Assembly: GCA_029558535.1 (NCBI GenBank) | Contig: JAKQEK010000371.1 | Coordinates: 1 to 33,175, forward strand | Source: Bacteroidota bacterium | Lineage (GTDB): Bacteria; Bacteroidota; Bacteroidia; Bacteroidales; ML635J-15 | Direction: 5' to 3' | DNA: 33,175 bases | Part shown: piece by piece, positions 20,954-28,848 of the stretch | How positions within the stretch are numbered: the stretch's first letter is position 1 | Layout of the letters: each line of letters opens with the position of its first letter | Notes under the pieces: model-generated | The model's input: the letters and a program-made list of their open reading frames with translations, nothing else | The model's database searches: none | Told to the model about the DNA's origin: nothing | Position numbers and translations under genes: made by a program

Positions 20954-21358
20954 TCATTGTTTATTTTTTTCCATTTTAGCATAGGGCCGGCACCCCAAAA
21001 ACCTGCACCATTTTTTCCAATTTTTGTTGTGAGGCCAGTAAACCTCTTTCCCCCTTCTTTTTATCCACACATCTCCTATTTCGAAAAAGGAGCATATATG
21101 TGCCACCTCATGCCTCAAGGTGTCTATCCCTTCTATTTCGCCATGAGAAAAAAGATAAGAAAGGTTTATTCTTATTACCATCTCTTCTAAATCGGCCTCC
21201 CCTATTATATCGGGATCGTTCAATTCATAAGAAAATTTTAAAGGCTTAGGGATTAATGGGAAAAAACGGGCTAAGATAATTTTCAACACTCTTTCCTCAT
21301 GCCTCAAAGCAGAGAAAAGCTCTTGTTCTTTTATAAAAGAATCACATAGCCATATCAT
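20954..21358 (-). CDS. SprT-like zinc metalloprotease
   Basis: 134 residues. The zinc site HEVAH (83-87) sits in DTLRHEVAHI, and HNKNWKKWCRFLGCRP near 109-124 gives the third ligand region and the SprT-type H-x(2)-W ending. EADLEEMVIRINLSYLF fits the preceding strand. SprT/Spartan family proteins degrade DNA-protein crosslinks; phages and plasmids often carry them. Its start overlaps the stop of 21355-21918. An ATG overlapping its own stop opens a 22-residue Lys-rich frame (20889-20957) that may be another mini gene. Confidence 0.85.
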   Translation of the reverse strand: MIWLCDSFIKEQELFSALRHEERVLKIILARFFPLIPKPLKFSYELNDPDIIGEADLEEMVIRINLSYLFSHGEIEGIDTLRHEVAHICSFFEIGDVWIKRRGKEVYWPHNKNWKKWCRFLGCRPYAKMEKNKQ

Positions 21359-21918
21359 TTTTGAAATTTTTGTTCAACAATGGGGCTTGGGGCATTCCTG
21401 TCTATCCTGCCAAGTTCATCTATTAGCTTTGTATATACTTCCATCAACCGATGCCATCTCTGTTTGCCTTCCGCCTCAAAATCTTCTTTGCTGTCAAAAG
21501 AAATATAGTTGTTATATTTCCCTGACCAAGAAACATCGAACCCCCTGTCTTTAAGTTCTTTGATCATGCTATTCCATTCCACTCTTGCCCTGCCGCCTTT
21601 AGTGGCTCGTGCCTCTTGTATGATAGCATGGACACCAAAAGATAGGCGCGCTGGCATCAGATGAAAACTTATGTCTATTTTGAAATGGGGGGTGGCTTCT
21701 AGCCGGTAGTGATAAACCGCGAAAGGCTTGTCTATAGAAAACCTTTTTTCAAAGGTTTTTAAAAACTCCTTTAACATGCTTACATAGGCTTGCCGGGTTT
21801 CCCCGCAATATGAATTCCTCAAGTCGTAGAAAAGCAAATTTTCTACCCCTTGAGGGACGGGGATGTTATATTCACCCCAATTGCCCTCGACTTCTTTTCT
21901 ACATTGTTTGTAATCCAT
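21355..21918 (-). CDS. Orphan 187-aa protein coupled to the SprT gene
   Basis: MDYKQCRKEVEGNWGEYNIP; central region with strands (KPFAVYHYRLEATPHFKID, SFHLMPARLSFGVHAI) and a Trp-containing helix near the end (QRWHRLMEVYTKLIDEL). Not recognised. It overlaps SprT by four bases (ATGA), so the two are made together. Strong promoter at 21941-21971. Confidence 0.75.
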   Translation of the reverse strand: MDYKQCRKEVEGNWGEYNIPVPQGVENLLFYDLRNSYCGETRQAYVSMLKEFLKTFEKRFSIDKPFAVYHYRLEATPHFKIDISFHLMPARLSFGVHAIIQEARATKGGRARVEWNSMIKELKDRGFDVSWSGKYNNYISFDSKEDFEAEGKQRWHRLMEVYTKLIDELGRIDRNAPSPIVEQKFQK

Positions 21919-21940
21919 AATTTTATTTTTTTTGTTTATG

Positions 21941-21971
21941 CAAATATACTGTATCTTATCATTAAAGTCAA
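21941..21971 (-). promoter_or_regulatory. Bacteroidota-type promoter of the SprT operon
   Basis: Minus strand TTG (21971-21969), 20 bases, TATATTTGC (from 21948). 22 bases upstream of the start codon. Full match. Confidence 0.8.
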
Positions 21972-21979
21972 TACCTCTA

Positions 21980-22010
21980 AAAAAAAAGAATGCGCTTTAA
22001 AGCGCATTCT
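21980..22010 (-). terminator. Terminator of the CCA/lipoprotein operon
   Basis: A 24-base perfect palindrome (AGAATGCGC...GCGCATTCT, 21987-22010) followed by a long T run on the minus strand, directly upstream of the next promoter. Confidence 0.85.
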
Positions 22011-22043
22011 AACCTTAAAATATAGCACCACATTTTATTTTAA

Positions 22044-22445
22044 TCACTTGTCGTAAAGGGGCTTCCCCCCCCCTTGGCTTCTCATCGCTGTTTCTATAAT
22101 ACCAACGATGTTTGCCGGGAGGGCGTCATCTTTTTCATAAAGCTCTAGGATTAACATAGATTTCTCAGCTTTAGACAACGGCACGTGCGCAGCCAGCTTA
22201 GTGCCATATGTATACGCTGCCGCCCGGCATGCCTTATCCGCCATGTCCGTACCGTAATCAACGGAACAGAACTCAATCATTTCGTCTCTTAAGGATATCA
22301 GCACTTTGAGATCAACGTCAGGAATCCTTGCCTCCCCGCTTACAGTTGGTTTAATGGCAGGCGCAGCGGCTTTCTCTTCGCCACCAGTACCGCGCCCGCA
22401 TGCCCACATCGTCAAAATAAAAATTGCATAAATTAAATTTTTCAT
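22044..22445 (-). CDS. Small lipoprotein, 133 aa
   Basis: MKNLIYAIFILTMWACGRG: signal peptide with lipobox-like LTMWAC, Cys16 the lipidation site. A linker rich in Ala/Glu/Pro follows, then a helical domain with two Cys (EFCSVDYGTDMADKACRAA). No family recognised. It lies 48 bases after the CCA-adding enzyme gene in the same direction and is ended by the terminator at 21980. Confidence 0.75.
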   Translation of the reverse strand: MKNLIYAIFILTMWACGRGTGGEEKAAAPAIKPTVSGEARIPDVDLKVLISLRDEMIEFCSVDYGTDMADKACRAAAYTYGTKLAAHVPLSKAEKSMLILELYEKDDALPANIVGIIETAMRSQGGGKPLYDK

Positions 22446-22493
22446 AAATTTAATATTTATTTAAACGGTTAAAAAATTCTTCGCCGGACGGCT

Positions 22494-23708
22494 TTATCCT
22501 AACTTGCTGTCTTTTGCAACAAGCCGTCTTAAAAATGCCTGTTTGTTCTCCTGAACAAGTTCTCCCCTGTCCTGAGCCTCTAAACAAAAGCCTAAAATAT
22601 CTTTAAATCGCGGCCCGGGCTTTAAGCCTGCGCTTATCAGATCGGCCCCTGAGATGATAGGCTTCAGCCCCGCCTGCTCTCGTAAAGCAGCTTCGGACAG
22701 AAAGCCCCCTTCCCCACCGTTCAAGGCAACAAAGCTTTCAAACGATAGCCCTGCTTTTTCCAGCCTCCTTAAAAATTTTATCAGCGGCAGCTTATCCCCA
22801 TTGCAGTAAGATTCAGAAAAAGATAAAAGCTTATTTTTTTCTTTTAAAACGCATGCTATAGCTTTTATCTTTTTTTCTGAAAAAACTTTGTTCCGCCTTA
22901 AAAATTTTTTGCTATCTTTAGGCCCTAATACGCTAAGCAACGATATGAGCCTGAATTCGAAGCTGCCTTCTGCCTTTGCGCTGCCAACCTTGCCCAGCCG
23001 TTTTTTAAACTCCTTAAAATGCGGGGATATCCACCCCACGTCGTTAAGGAAATCGAAAAACAGCTTGAAATCGGCGGCCTGCCTTACCATCTTCTTAAAC
23101 TCCTCCCCTGCCATCTCCGCTGGGACAGATGCGCTATCCATGAAAAGGCAAGTTGCCTTTAGCCTTGTTGTAGCAGCCAGGCGAAACCTGCTTATGAACC
23201 TCGCAGCCCTGATTGTCCGGACAGGGTCTTCATCGAACTCGAAGGACACATTGTCTGCAACCCTTTTCAATAGGTCGCTTCTGCCGCCGAAAGGGTCAAA
23301 CAGCTCCCCTGTAAGCACGTCTATAGCCATTGCGTTGATCCGCAAGTCCCGCCGCTTTAAGTCTTCTTGTATAGATACATCAAAGGACAGGTCAAACTCG
23401 CTGTGAGCCTCCCCCATCTTGCGCTCTGCACGGCAAAGGGCAAAATCCACTTTTAGCCCTGCGATCTCTGCAATGACGCATGCAAATTTCCCTCCGACTG
23501 GCTGTGGCGTAAATTTTTCAGCCCGCTTGGACAATACTCCAAGCACGCTTTCGAAAGGCAAGCCCTCTACAGCAATGTCTATGTCGCCGCTGTCGATGCC
23601 TAATAATTTGTCCCTGACATGCCCTCCGGCAAAATATGCCCTCCCCCCAAGTTCGGACAGATCGGTTGCTATTTCGCGGATTATCTCCATAGCAGCTTGC
23701 TTATCCAT
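22494..23708 (-). CDS. cca: CCA-adding enzyme / poly(A) polymerase family nucleotidyltransferase
   Basis: 404 residues of class II tRNA nucleotidyltransferase. The catalytic motif GGHVRD is at 28-33 with GDIDIAVEG (DxD, Asp42/Asp44). RRDLRINAMAIDV near 118 is the nucleotide-recognition neck motif, with FDPFGGRSDLL and EDPVRTIRAARF after it. The C-terminal half is the helical tRNA-binding body. It adds or repairs the 3' CCA of tRNA. This fits the three tRNA genes here, none of which encodes CCA. Internal poly(A) polymerase activity cannot be excluded. Second gene after the promoter at 23998. Confidence 0.9.
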   Translation of the reverse strand: MDKQAAMEIIREIATDLSELGGRAYFAGGHVRDKLLGIDSGDIDIAVEGLPFESVLGVLSKRAEKFTPQPVGGKFACVIAEIAGLKVDFALCRAERKMGEAHSEFDLSFDVSIQEDLKRRDLRINAMAIDVLTGELFDPFGGRSDLLKRVADNVSFEFDEDPVRTIRAARFISRFRLAATTRLKATCLFMDSASVPAEMAGEEFKKMVRQAADFKLFFDFLNDVGWISPHFKEFKKRLGKVGSAKAEGSFEFRLISLLSVLGPKDSKKFLRRNKVFSEKKIKAIACVLKEKNKLLSFSESYCNGDKLPLIKFLRRLEKAGLSFESFVALNGGEGGFLSEAALREQAGLKPIISGADLISAGLKPGPRFKDILGFCLEAQDRGELVQENKQAFLRRLVAKDSKLG

Positions 23709-23745
23709 GTTTTGTTTTTTTTCAGGTTGAAAATTTTTTAAACTG

Positions 23746-23913
23746 TTATTCTCGGCTTAGAAGATCGTACACAATCTTCATCATCCCCCACCACCCCTCA
23801 TCCCCCAGTTCCCATGCGCACCACTCGCTCACAAGCTGGTGGGGCCCCAGTTTTTCTAGCCGTGCGCCCACTAAATTGCCGCCTTCGCTTTCCCCTCCCA
23901 ATATCCCTAGCAT
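23746..23913 (-). CDS. Small acidic 55-aa protein upstream of cca
   Basis: Frame from ATG 23913: MLGILGGESEGGNLVGARLE, then a Trp-rich part (SEWCAWELGDEGWWGMM) and VYDLLSRE-stop. Coding-like sequence extends about 17 codons further upstream in frame without a start (KKQKGATKVEKLE), to a TGA. A deletion in the T run near 23955 could have cut it from the ATG at 23969. It sits between the promoter at 23998 and cca, and so is likely co-transcribed. Confidence 0.5.
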   Translation of the reverse strand: MLGILGGESEGGNLVGARLEKLGPHQLVSEWCAWELGDEGWWGMMKIVYDLLSRE

Positions 23914-23997
23914 TTCAAGTTTTTCTACTTTTGTCGCTCCTTTCTGTTTTTTTGTTAAGTATCAGGCATCGGCTGCCTTGCTATATACCACTTGGCA

Positions 23998-24028
23998 CAA
24001 ATATAGCCATATCCCTCGACATTTACAA
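23998..24028 (-). promoter_or_regulatory. Bacteroidota-type promoter of the cca operon
   Basis: Minus strand TTG (24028-24026), 20 bases, TATATTTGT (from 24005). Full match. Drives 23746-23913, cca and the lipoprotein gene. Confidence 0.75.
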
Positions 24029-24505
24029 GCCTTTTTTGAAAATTTTTTAACTGGCAGAATATTGTTCTGGTTTTCCCCTATGAACAAATGAGAACTGTTT
24101 TGAAAATTTTCAGAATAATATTCTGTTTGAAAGAAATATCAATAAAATTCTAAAGAATGATTTATTATTAGGCTAGTTGGTTAGCATGTAATAGATGATA
24201 GGATGCAGGATTTTTTTTAAAAAGCTTTTGCCCTGTTTCTGATAAGGCGAGGATGATGTTTATAGTGTTCTTGGGCATTTTTATTTAATCTTTATAATAA
24301 AAAACAGATATTATTTATTTGAATGTAAGAAAAATAAGGCTTTTAGAAAAATTCGTTATGTTTCGAAAGAGGGGGGAGGGTTGGCTGAAAATTTTTTTGT
24401 GAGTAGTGGCCCTACGTGCATAAAATTTTTAAAAAAAGATCATATACAAGCGAGATCATACCAATAATAATGTAAAATTTTTAAAAAAGATTATAAACAA
24501 AGTTA
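24029..24505. other. Long AT-rich spacer with repeats
   Basis: No gene seen. It marks the border between the ordered block on the left and the accessory region on the right. AGAATATT/AATATTCT-type inverted sequences lie near 24056-24130. Two imperfect direct repeats of about 28 bases (TAAAATTTTTAAAAAA-GAT...) lie at 24421-24449 and 24473-24500. Confidence 0.5.
24421..24500. repeat. Imperfect direct repeat pair
   Basis: 24421-24449 and 24473-24500 share TAAAATTTTTAAAAAA, then GAT-ATA-ACAA with three differences. They lie just downstream of the ART gene stop. Function unknown. Confidence 0.6.
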
Positions 24506-25057
24506 TTATTTTATCATTTCTGTTTTAACATTGAATATTTCGTCTGAATCAATAATCTTTATTTCGTTTTCGTCGTAACTATCATAATTGCTGGAAAAGA
24601 GATAATACAATCTGACTGTGTTTTTCCAATCGACATTATCAAAATTAGTTTTCGCACTCAATAGTACATTCCCATTAGCTTGATTTTTAGCAAAATTAAT
24701 GGCGGACTGTTTATCAAAGCTCCAAGAATCGCCTAACCAATTGTAGTCTATATTATTTATTGATTCGACTTTAATTGAGCGATATATTGGGATTGGGTTT
24801 GGTAATGTACTAAAGAATGTTAATATTTCATTTGCATCTTTATACGCATCTTGAATGCTTGAAAAGTAGTAATCTTCTTCATATTGATTTTCATCTGAAT
24901 AGTTTGGATATAAATCTTTATAGGAGTCGTGATATTCAATTAGATTAAATACATCTTCTGTTCTTAAGCCTATATTGTTATAATATTTTGATTGTATTGC
25001 ATTTATATTTTCATTTATATATACGTATATAGGTTTTACGGTGTGGTTTAAATCCAT
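24506..25057 (-). CDS. ADP-ribosyltransferase-like protein (R-S-E type)
   Basis: 183 residues. The order of motifs fits an R-S-E ADP-ribosyltransferase: IYRS with Arg93 on a strand, SWSF (111-114) in the S-x-S position followed by the helix DKQSAINFAKNQ, and ENEIKII (163-169), an ExE-type motif before the last strand. It would transfer ADP-ribose from NAD+ to a protein, possibly of the host. The ~80-residue N-terminal part is unrecognised. No export signal, so it acts inside the cell where it is made. Strongly AT-rich codon use. Confidence 0.6.
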   Translation of the reverse strand: MDLNHTVKPIYVYINENINAIQSKYYNNIGLRTEDVFNLIEYHDSYKDLYPNYSDENQYEEDYYFSSIQDAYKDANEILTFFSTLPNPIPIYRSIKVESINNIDYNWLGDSWSFDKQSAINFAKNQANGNVLLSAKTNFDNVDWKNTVRLYYLFSSNYDSYDENEIKIIDSDEIFNVKTEMIK

Positions 25058-25120
25058 AATGATTAATTATTGTTTTGTATAAATAGAAAATTTTTAAAAT
25101 AGATTGTTATATCTTATATC

Positions 25121-25315
25121 CTAAGCCATAAAATTTAAAAAATATTTGCTCATCACAATTTCTAAAACATTGTGAATATTCTTTTCAAGAATAACGCTTT
25201 CTTCTTTTGATAAGTTTAAATTAAATGGTAGGTTCAAATGAATATTGATTTCATTTTTATCAATGTGAGTTGAATATACCATATCAGGAGTCTGACAGTT
25301 TGTTTTTAATGCCAT
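25121..25315 (-). CDS. Orphan 64-aa protein
   Basis: MALKTNCQTPDMVYSTHIDK, then a strand (INIHLNLPFNLNLSKEE) and a C-terminal helix (HNVLEIVMSKYFLNFM). I start at Met 25315; the longer frame from 25363 adds a basic segment that includes spacer. Unknown. It lies 63 bases upstream of the ART gene and may be its partner. Confidence 0.55.
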   Translation of the reverse strand: MALKTNCQTPDMVYSTHIDKNEINIHLNLPFNLNLSKEESVILEKNIHNVLEIVMSKYFLNFMA

Positions 25316-25368
25316 GTTTATTGTTTTTTTATAATATTTAACAATTATTCCAATTGCATACAAATGAT

Positions 25369-25449
25369 TTAGGAATATGTAAAAACAATTCTGTTTGTGT
25401 CATATTCGGGCATTTGGTTGCCTGAATTATTGTACTGGTTGATACCCAT
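25369..25449 (-). CDS. Possible 26-aa ORF or gene tail
   Basis: ATG 25449 opens MGINQYNNSGNQMPEYDTN...TYS-stop. The frame is open upstream to the TAA of 25492-25830 with coding-like residues (KGEIYLTNWGIA), so this may be the former C-terminus of that gene cut by a stop. Confidence 0.35.
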   Translation of the reverse strand: MGINQYNNSGNQMPEYDTNRIVFTYS

Positions 25450-25491
25450 AGCAATGCCCCAATTAGTGAGATATATTTCACCTTTAAATTT

Positions 25492-25830
25492 TTAAAGAGA
25501 GTTCTTTTTTTCTTTCAATTTTTCCAATTCTTTTATGCTTAAACTATTGATTTTTTCATTAAAATATTTCATATGATCGAATGCGCTAATTCTTGCATCG
25601 TAGGCAATCATTGTCGTTTGGTGTATGATTTCAAATTGTTGTTCTGCGGACAAATCTTTTATAGATGGGCGCATTATTTTCCATACTATAAAGGCATTCG
25701 TTAGCATATCATCATTGCCGTTTAAATCTTTATATGTGGATAACAGTTTTTCTGTTATTTTTTTGTTTTTGCCTTTCAGGCCATTAGAAATATCGGGAAA
25801 TGCTTTATATGTTTTATCTGGTATGTTCAT
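25492..25830 (-). CDS. Orphan helical 112-aa protein
   Basis: MNIPDKTYKAFPDISNGLKG, then helices (KITEKLLSTYKDL, AFIVWKIMRPSIKDL, QQFEIIHQTTMIAYDAR) and a Lys-rich end. Resembles a small helical immunity- or adaptor-like protein, but no family is recognised. See 25369-25449 for in-frame sequence beyond its TAA. Confidence 0.65.
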   Translation of the reverse strand: MNIPDKTYKAFPDISNGLKGKNKKITEKLLSTYKDLNGNDDMLTNAFIVWKIMRPSIKDLSAEQQFEIIHQTTMIAYDARISAFDHMKYFNEKINSLSIKELEKLKEKKNSL

Positions 25831-25970
25831 ATTTAAAACTTTTAAAACGGATTAATCTTTTAAGGGGTTGTTTGGGCAGCTTCTCAAAGGACATAATGAC
25901 CTCATGAATAACGCTGCTTAATATATGAAGCTCCATTATTTGTCGCGTTCAATTCATTTTGATGTTTCCA

Positions 25971-26195
25971 TCAAAGATAATCGTCTATTAAACCTTCTAG
26001 GTCTTCCACTGCGGCCCAATAAATCTTCCATTCTTCGGGCGCGTTTACATATAATTCGCCTTCTCTTAAAAATTTTAAAACATATTCATATTGTTCTTTA
26101 TGGTTATTCGTACCAAAAGACGAATATTCTGAGATCGTTTTTGCCTCTTGTTCTATGGCTTCAATAAGAAGCTTTTTTTGTTCTTCGGTAATCAT
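25971..26195 (-). CDS. Orphan 74-aa acidic protein
   Basis: MITEEQKKLLIEAIEQEAKT, helical and acidic, with WKIYWAAVEDLEGLIDDYL at the C-terminus. The size and charge resemble small immunity proteins, which is only a likeness. Sequence after its TGA stays coding-like in frame (WKHQNELNATNNGASYIKQ). Upstream, at 26222-26269, a 15-codon ATG frame is too short to call. Confidence 0.6.
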   Translation of the reverse strand: MITEEQKKLLIEAIEQEAKTISEYSSFGTNNHKEQYEYVLKFLREGELYVNAPEEWKIYWAAVEDLEGLIDDYL

Positions 26196-26321
26196 CTTTT
26201 TTTATTTTAGGTTACAATTCTTAACGGCTGTAATTACCCACTTTAACTGTTTGTTTTAAATTTTTCATTATAATTAATTTTTGTAGTTAATAAAATTTTA
26301 AGCAATAAATAATTAACGGAT

Positions 26322-26882
26322 TTAAACAAATACTACCTTTACATCATCTCCTTCCCATGTAGCCCATTTCCCATTCTCGCTTTCGGATATGAAATATTCA
26401 TTTGGATGTTTTTCATATCCTGTTAGGGGGTAGCTCCATATGTATTTTTTACCTTCTTTTTCTGCAACTAATACCCGCATGGAATATCTATTTTCTTTTA
26501 ACAGATATTTCACTTGCCCATTAGTAAACCCATTTGGAGCATCTATTGGGCAATCAATATTTTTAAGTAGGAGCGGCAATTGTTGTTTGAATTCATGCAG
26601 GTAATTATATTCTTTTAAAAAATTAAACAATTCTTCTGTATTGGCCTGGCCTTGCCAAAAAGTATAGTTTTTTCGTTCAGATTTTGCCAAATGTTCCATG
26701 AAGTCAACATCACTTTGTCCGGGGTTTTGAAACACACGCCAGCCGTTTGAAAGCCTTTCGAAGTCAGGATATGTGTTTTCAAGGCGTTGAGCAACTTTGG
26801 CCTTTCTGTTATTGCTATTAGCGCCTGCTTGTGTTAAGCCGCGCATGTTATTTATCCAAATTTGAAACAATACTAGATTCAT
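26322..26882 (-). CDS. Orphan 186-aa protein
   Basis: MNLVLFQIWINNMRGLTQAG at the start; helices rich in Lys/Gln in the middle (LFNFLKEYNYLHEFKQQLP) and a beta-rich, aromatic C-terminal third (YSMRVLVAEKEGKKYIWSY, GKWATWEGDDVKVVFV) that may be a small ligand-binding domain. No export signal. It lies 19 bases after a 24-aa ORF in the same direction. Confidence 0.65.
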   Translation of the reverse strand: MNLVLFQIWINNMRGLTQAGANSNNRKAKVAQRLENTYPDFERLSNGWRVFQNPGQSDVDFMEHLAKSERKNYTFWQGQANTEELFNFLKEYNYLHEFKQQLPLLLKNIDCPIDAPNGFTNGQVKYLLKENRYSMRVLVAEKEGKKYIWSYPLTGYEKHPNEYFISESENGKWATWEGDDVKVVFV

Positions 26883-26901
26883 TTTTATACGGTTTTTTTA
26901 A

Positions 26902-26976
26902 TTAAGCAATAAGGTTCCAAGTATTATAATCGGGATTTACCTTGTAGAAATCGAATGAAAAAATCCTGTCTTTCAT
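26902..26976 (-). CDS. Possible 24-aa ORF
   Basis: MKDRIFSFDFYKVNPDYNTW-NLIA-stop. The ATG overlaps the TGA of the upstream gene (ATGA). It may be a truncated N-terminus rather than a working gene. Confidence 0.4.
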   Translation of the reverse strand: MKDRIFSFDFYKVNPDYNTWNLIA

Positions 26977-27359
26977 TTAATTTTATTTTCTTCAATAACT
27001 TCGCTTGCTAAATTACAAAGGTATGCTTCGCCTTTAAATTTTTTAGTTTTGAAAAAGCGGTGGTATTTCTTTTTTGTTTTATCCCATTGGTATCTAACCC
27101 ACCATGTTTTAGGGTGGTAATGTTGTAGGTAGAATATCGTAGTCCTTTGGCTAAATTGCGAATAAAGTATTCCCAACAATCTTGCCCTGCGGTATCTGTT
27201 ATTTCCTTCATCGGGAATATTCTCTTTGACTAATCGCATTAGGATTTGCAAATCCGGGTTAGAAATAAATTTAAATGCCCTATATAGAGTATAATTGGCG
27301 TCGCCCCATTGTTCTGGGGTTTGGGGGTATGGGTCGTAAAAGAATTTTTTAAAATCCAT
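26973..27359 (-). CDS. Orphan basic 128-aa protein
   Basis: MDFKKFFYDPYPQTPEQWGD, then basic helices (NRYRRARLLGILYSQFSQR) and an aromatic, Lys-rich strand-loop (WWVRYQWDKTKKKYHRFFK). The charge suggests nucleic-acid binding, as inference. It follows the cysteine-protease-like gene by 29 bases in the same direction. Confidence 0.65.
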   Translation of the reverse strand: MDFKKFFYDPYPQTPEQWGDANYTLYRAFKFISNPDLQILMRLVKENIPDEGNNRYRRARLLGILYSQFSQRTTIFYLQHYHPKTWWVRYQWDKTKKKYHRFFKTKKFKGEAYLCNLASEVIEENKIK

Positions 27360-27388
27360 TTCTTGATATGTTTATGAATTATGAATTT

Positions 27389-28072
27389 TTATTCTATTTC
27401 AAATATTTTCTTTATATGGCAATAGGGCGAAGACTGGGTATTGTCATAAACCTGCCCGTCTATGACGCTCAACACGTGCCCTCTTATCACAATTAAAAAT
27501 TTTCCTTTTTGAGGGACGATTTTTAAAACATTTTTCAGGCTATGGCCTTTTATTTTTTTTGCCCTTTCCCAATATACGACAAGGTTTTTATTCAAAAGCC
27601 CTAGCGCTTTTTTCCACCTTTCTTGATACGAATATGTATTGTCAGGCGCCCAACCTTGCGCAGAAAGGTGTTTATATGCCTCTTCATATGAAATGTCCAA
27701 TAAAGAAGCAAAACACCATAATTGGCAAGAATTTTTATATTCCTGCCCTTCGTTTATTACATGGTTTTGTGTATTGTTATACGAATATGTGGCGGCATTC
27801 TTCCTTTTCTTTATTATCCTTTCGCCTATATTTTTAACAAGTACTCCGTGCCCCCACCCTCTCAAGTTTTTTTTGATAAAAAAATTATACATTTTATTAT
27901 TCTTTTTTAAAGAAAAGCCCACATTATACATATATTTATAAAAATCTTTGTCTTCTGGCGAGGTATTTAATACTTCAGCATCCTTCCAGCTAGGGTTTTT
28001 TTTCATCCACTCAACAAATGCGCACTTTTCCCCATAGCCCCAATAATACTGATCCACTTCCGATAATTTCAT
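27389..28072 (-). CDS. Papain-like/C39-like cysteine protease candidate
   Basis: 227 residues. NSCQLWCFASLLDISYEEA near 113-131 resembles the Gln...Cys-Trp helix start of papain-like and C39 peptidases, and RGHVLSVIDGQVYDN near 198-212 resembles their His strand (GH-x-V-x-V-x-x-G-x-V-x-D). The ~100-residue N-terminal part with many aromatic residues is unrecognised. No signal peptide. It may be an effector-like or maturation protease. The exact catalytic Cys (CQ or CF) is not settled. Confidence 0.5.
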   Translation of the reverse strand: MKLSEVDQYYWGYGEKCAFVEWMKKNPSWKDAEVLNTSPEDKDFYKYMYNVGFSLKKNNKMYNFFIKKNLRGWGHGVLVKNIGERIIKKRKNAATYSYNNTQNHVINEGQEYKNSCQLWCFASLLDISYEEAYKHLSAQGWAPDNTYSYQERWKKALGLLNKNLVVYWERAKKIKGHSLKNVLKIVPQKGKFLIVIRGHVLSVIDGQVYDNTQSSPYCHIKKIFEIE

Positions 28073-28090
28073 TTTTTTAAAATTTTATCT

Positions 28091-28189
28091 TCATGTTTTG
28101 TTGCGCGCCATATGCCGCATAGAGTATTCAGGCGATAAACTTTTTAAAAAGTATTGTCATCCTATTAAAAAAAGAGGGCCTTCTTTCAT
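28091..28189 (-). pseudogene. Small gene with one in-frame TGA
   Basis: ATG 28189 opens MKEGPLFLIG, then TGA (28157-28159), then in the same frame QYFLKSLSPEYSMRHMARNK-T and TGA at 28091. Reading the first TGA as Trp gives a smooth 32-residue peptide. It fills the gap between two genes. Nonsense mutation, read-through or a sequence error would explain it. Confidence 0.35.
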
Positions 28190-28194
28190 AGGGA

Positions 28195-28614
28195 TTAAAA
28201 TCGTTCGGTCAAAATCCGTTGGTATTCCTCCAATATTCGGCTGTATTCTGCACAGTATCTTTGTGCTAACACAGTTATTTGCTCCCAATTTTTTATAATG
28301 GCTGCGGCATGTAATGTCCGCCATTTGCTCCCCTCGTCTGTATTGGGATCAAAATCTCCGCTTGCTGGGTAGGACATTTTAGCCTCCTTTGAGGGTTCGA
28401 GGTATATTTGTACCTCGCTCGCCCATACGGTTGTCTTTTCATCTTTAGCAAGCGCTATTATTATATATCTTGCCCATATAGCGACAGAGACTTTTTCATT
28501 AAACCCTACGTTGAGTGCTAGTAGGTCTTTTTTAAGCCCTTCGTTAAGGGAATTAATTTTTGCTGAATAGCACATTCTTAATGCCTCCTTATCACATTTC
28601 AAAAAATCTCTCAT
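28195..28614 (-). CDS. Orphan 139-aa helical protein
   Basis: MRDFLKCDKEALRMCYSAKI, a long helical protein with a short strand region (KEKVSVAIWARYIIIALAK in part) and a C-terminal helix (QRYCAEYSRILEEYQRIL). Not recognised; the pattern resembles small phage-encoded helical proteins. Own promoter (28657-28687). Confidence 0.7.
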   Translation of the reverse strand: MRDFLKCDKEALRMCYSAKINSLNEGLKKDLLALNVGFNEKVSVAIWARYIIIALAKDEKTTVWASEVQIYLEPSKEAKMSYPASGDFDPNTDEGSKWRTLHAAAIIKNWEQITVLAQRYCAEYSRILEEYQRILTERF

Positions 28615-28656
28615 TTTATCAAGTGTTAGTGTTAGTTAACGAATAGGTTACAAGAG

Positions 28657-28687
28657 CAAAGATAAGGGATAAGCGGTTATAATGCAA
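28657..28687 (-). promoter_or_regulatory. Bacteroidota-type promoter of 28195-28614
   Basis: Minus strand TTG (28687-28685), 20 bases, TATCTTTGC (from 28664). Full match, 43 bases upstream of the start. Confidence 0.8.
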
Positions 28688-28848
28688 GTTTTTTTTTGAA
28701 TGGGAGGTAAAATTTCTAAATGGGGTTAAGATAATAACGTACTACGTATTCAAATGTTTTAAAGGTTATATCTTCTTTTTTAAAAGAATGAGGTAGGGGG
28801 AGGTTGTTGCATGAAAAATTGGGGATAAATTTTTTATATGTAGCCATT
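28688..28848. other. Spacer
   Basis: AT-rich and G-rich patches with no clear ORF. It separates the promoter of 28195-28614 from the metallophosphoesterase gene. Confidence 0.4.
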
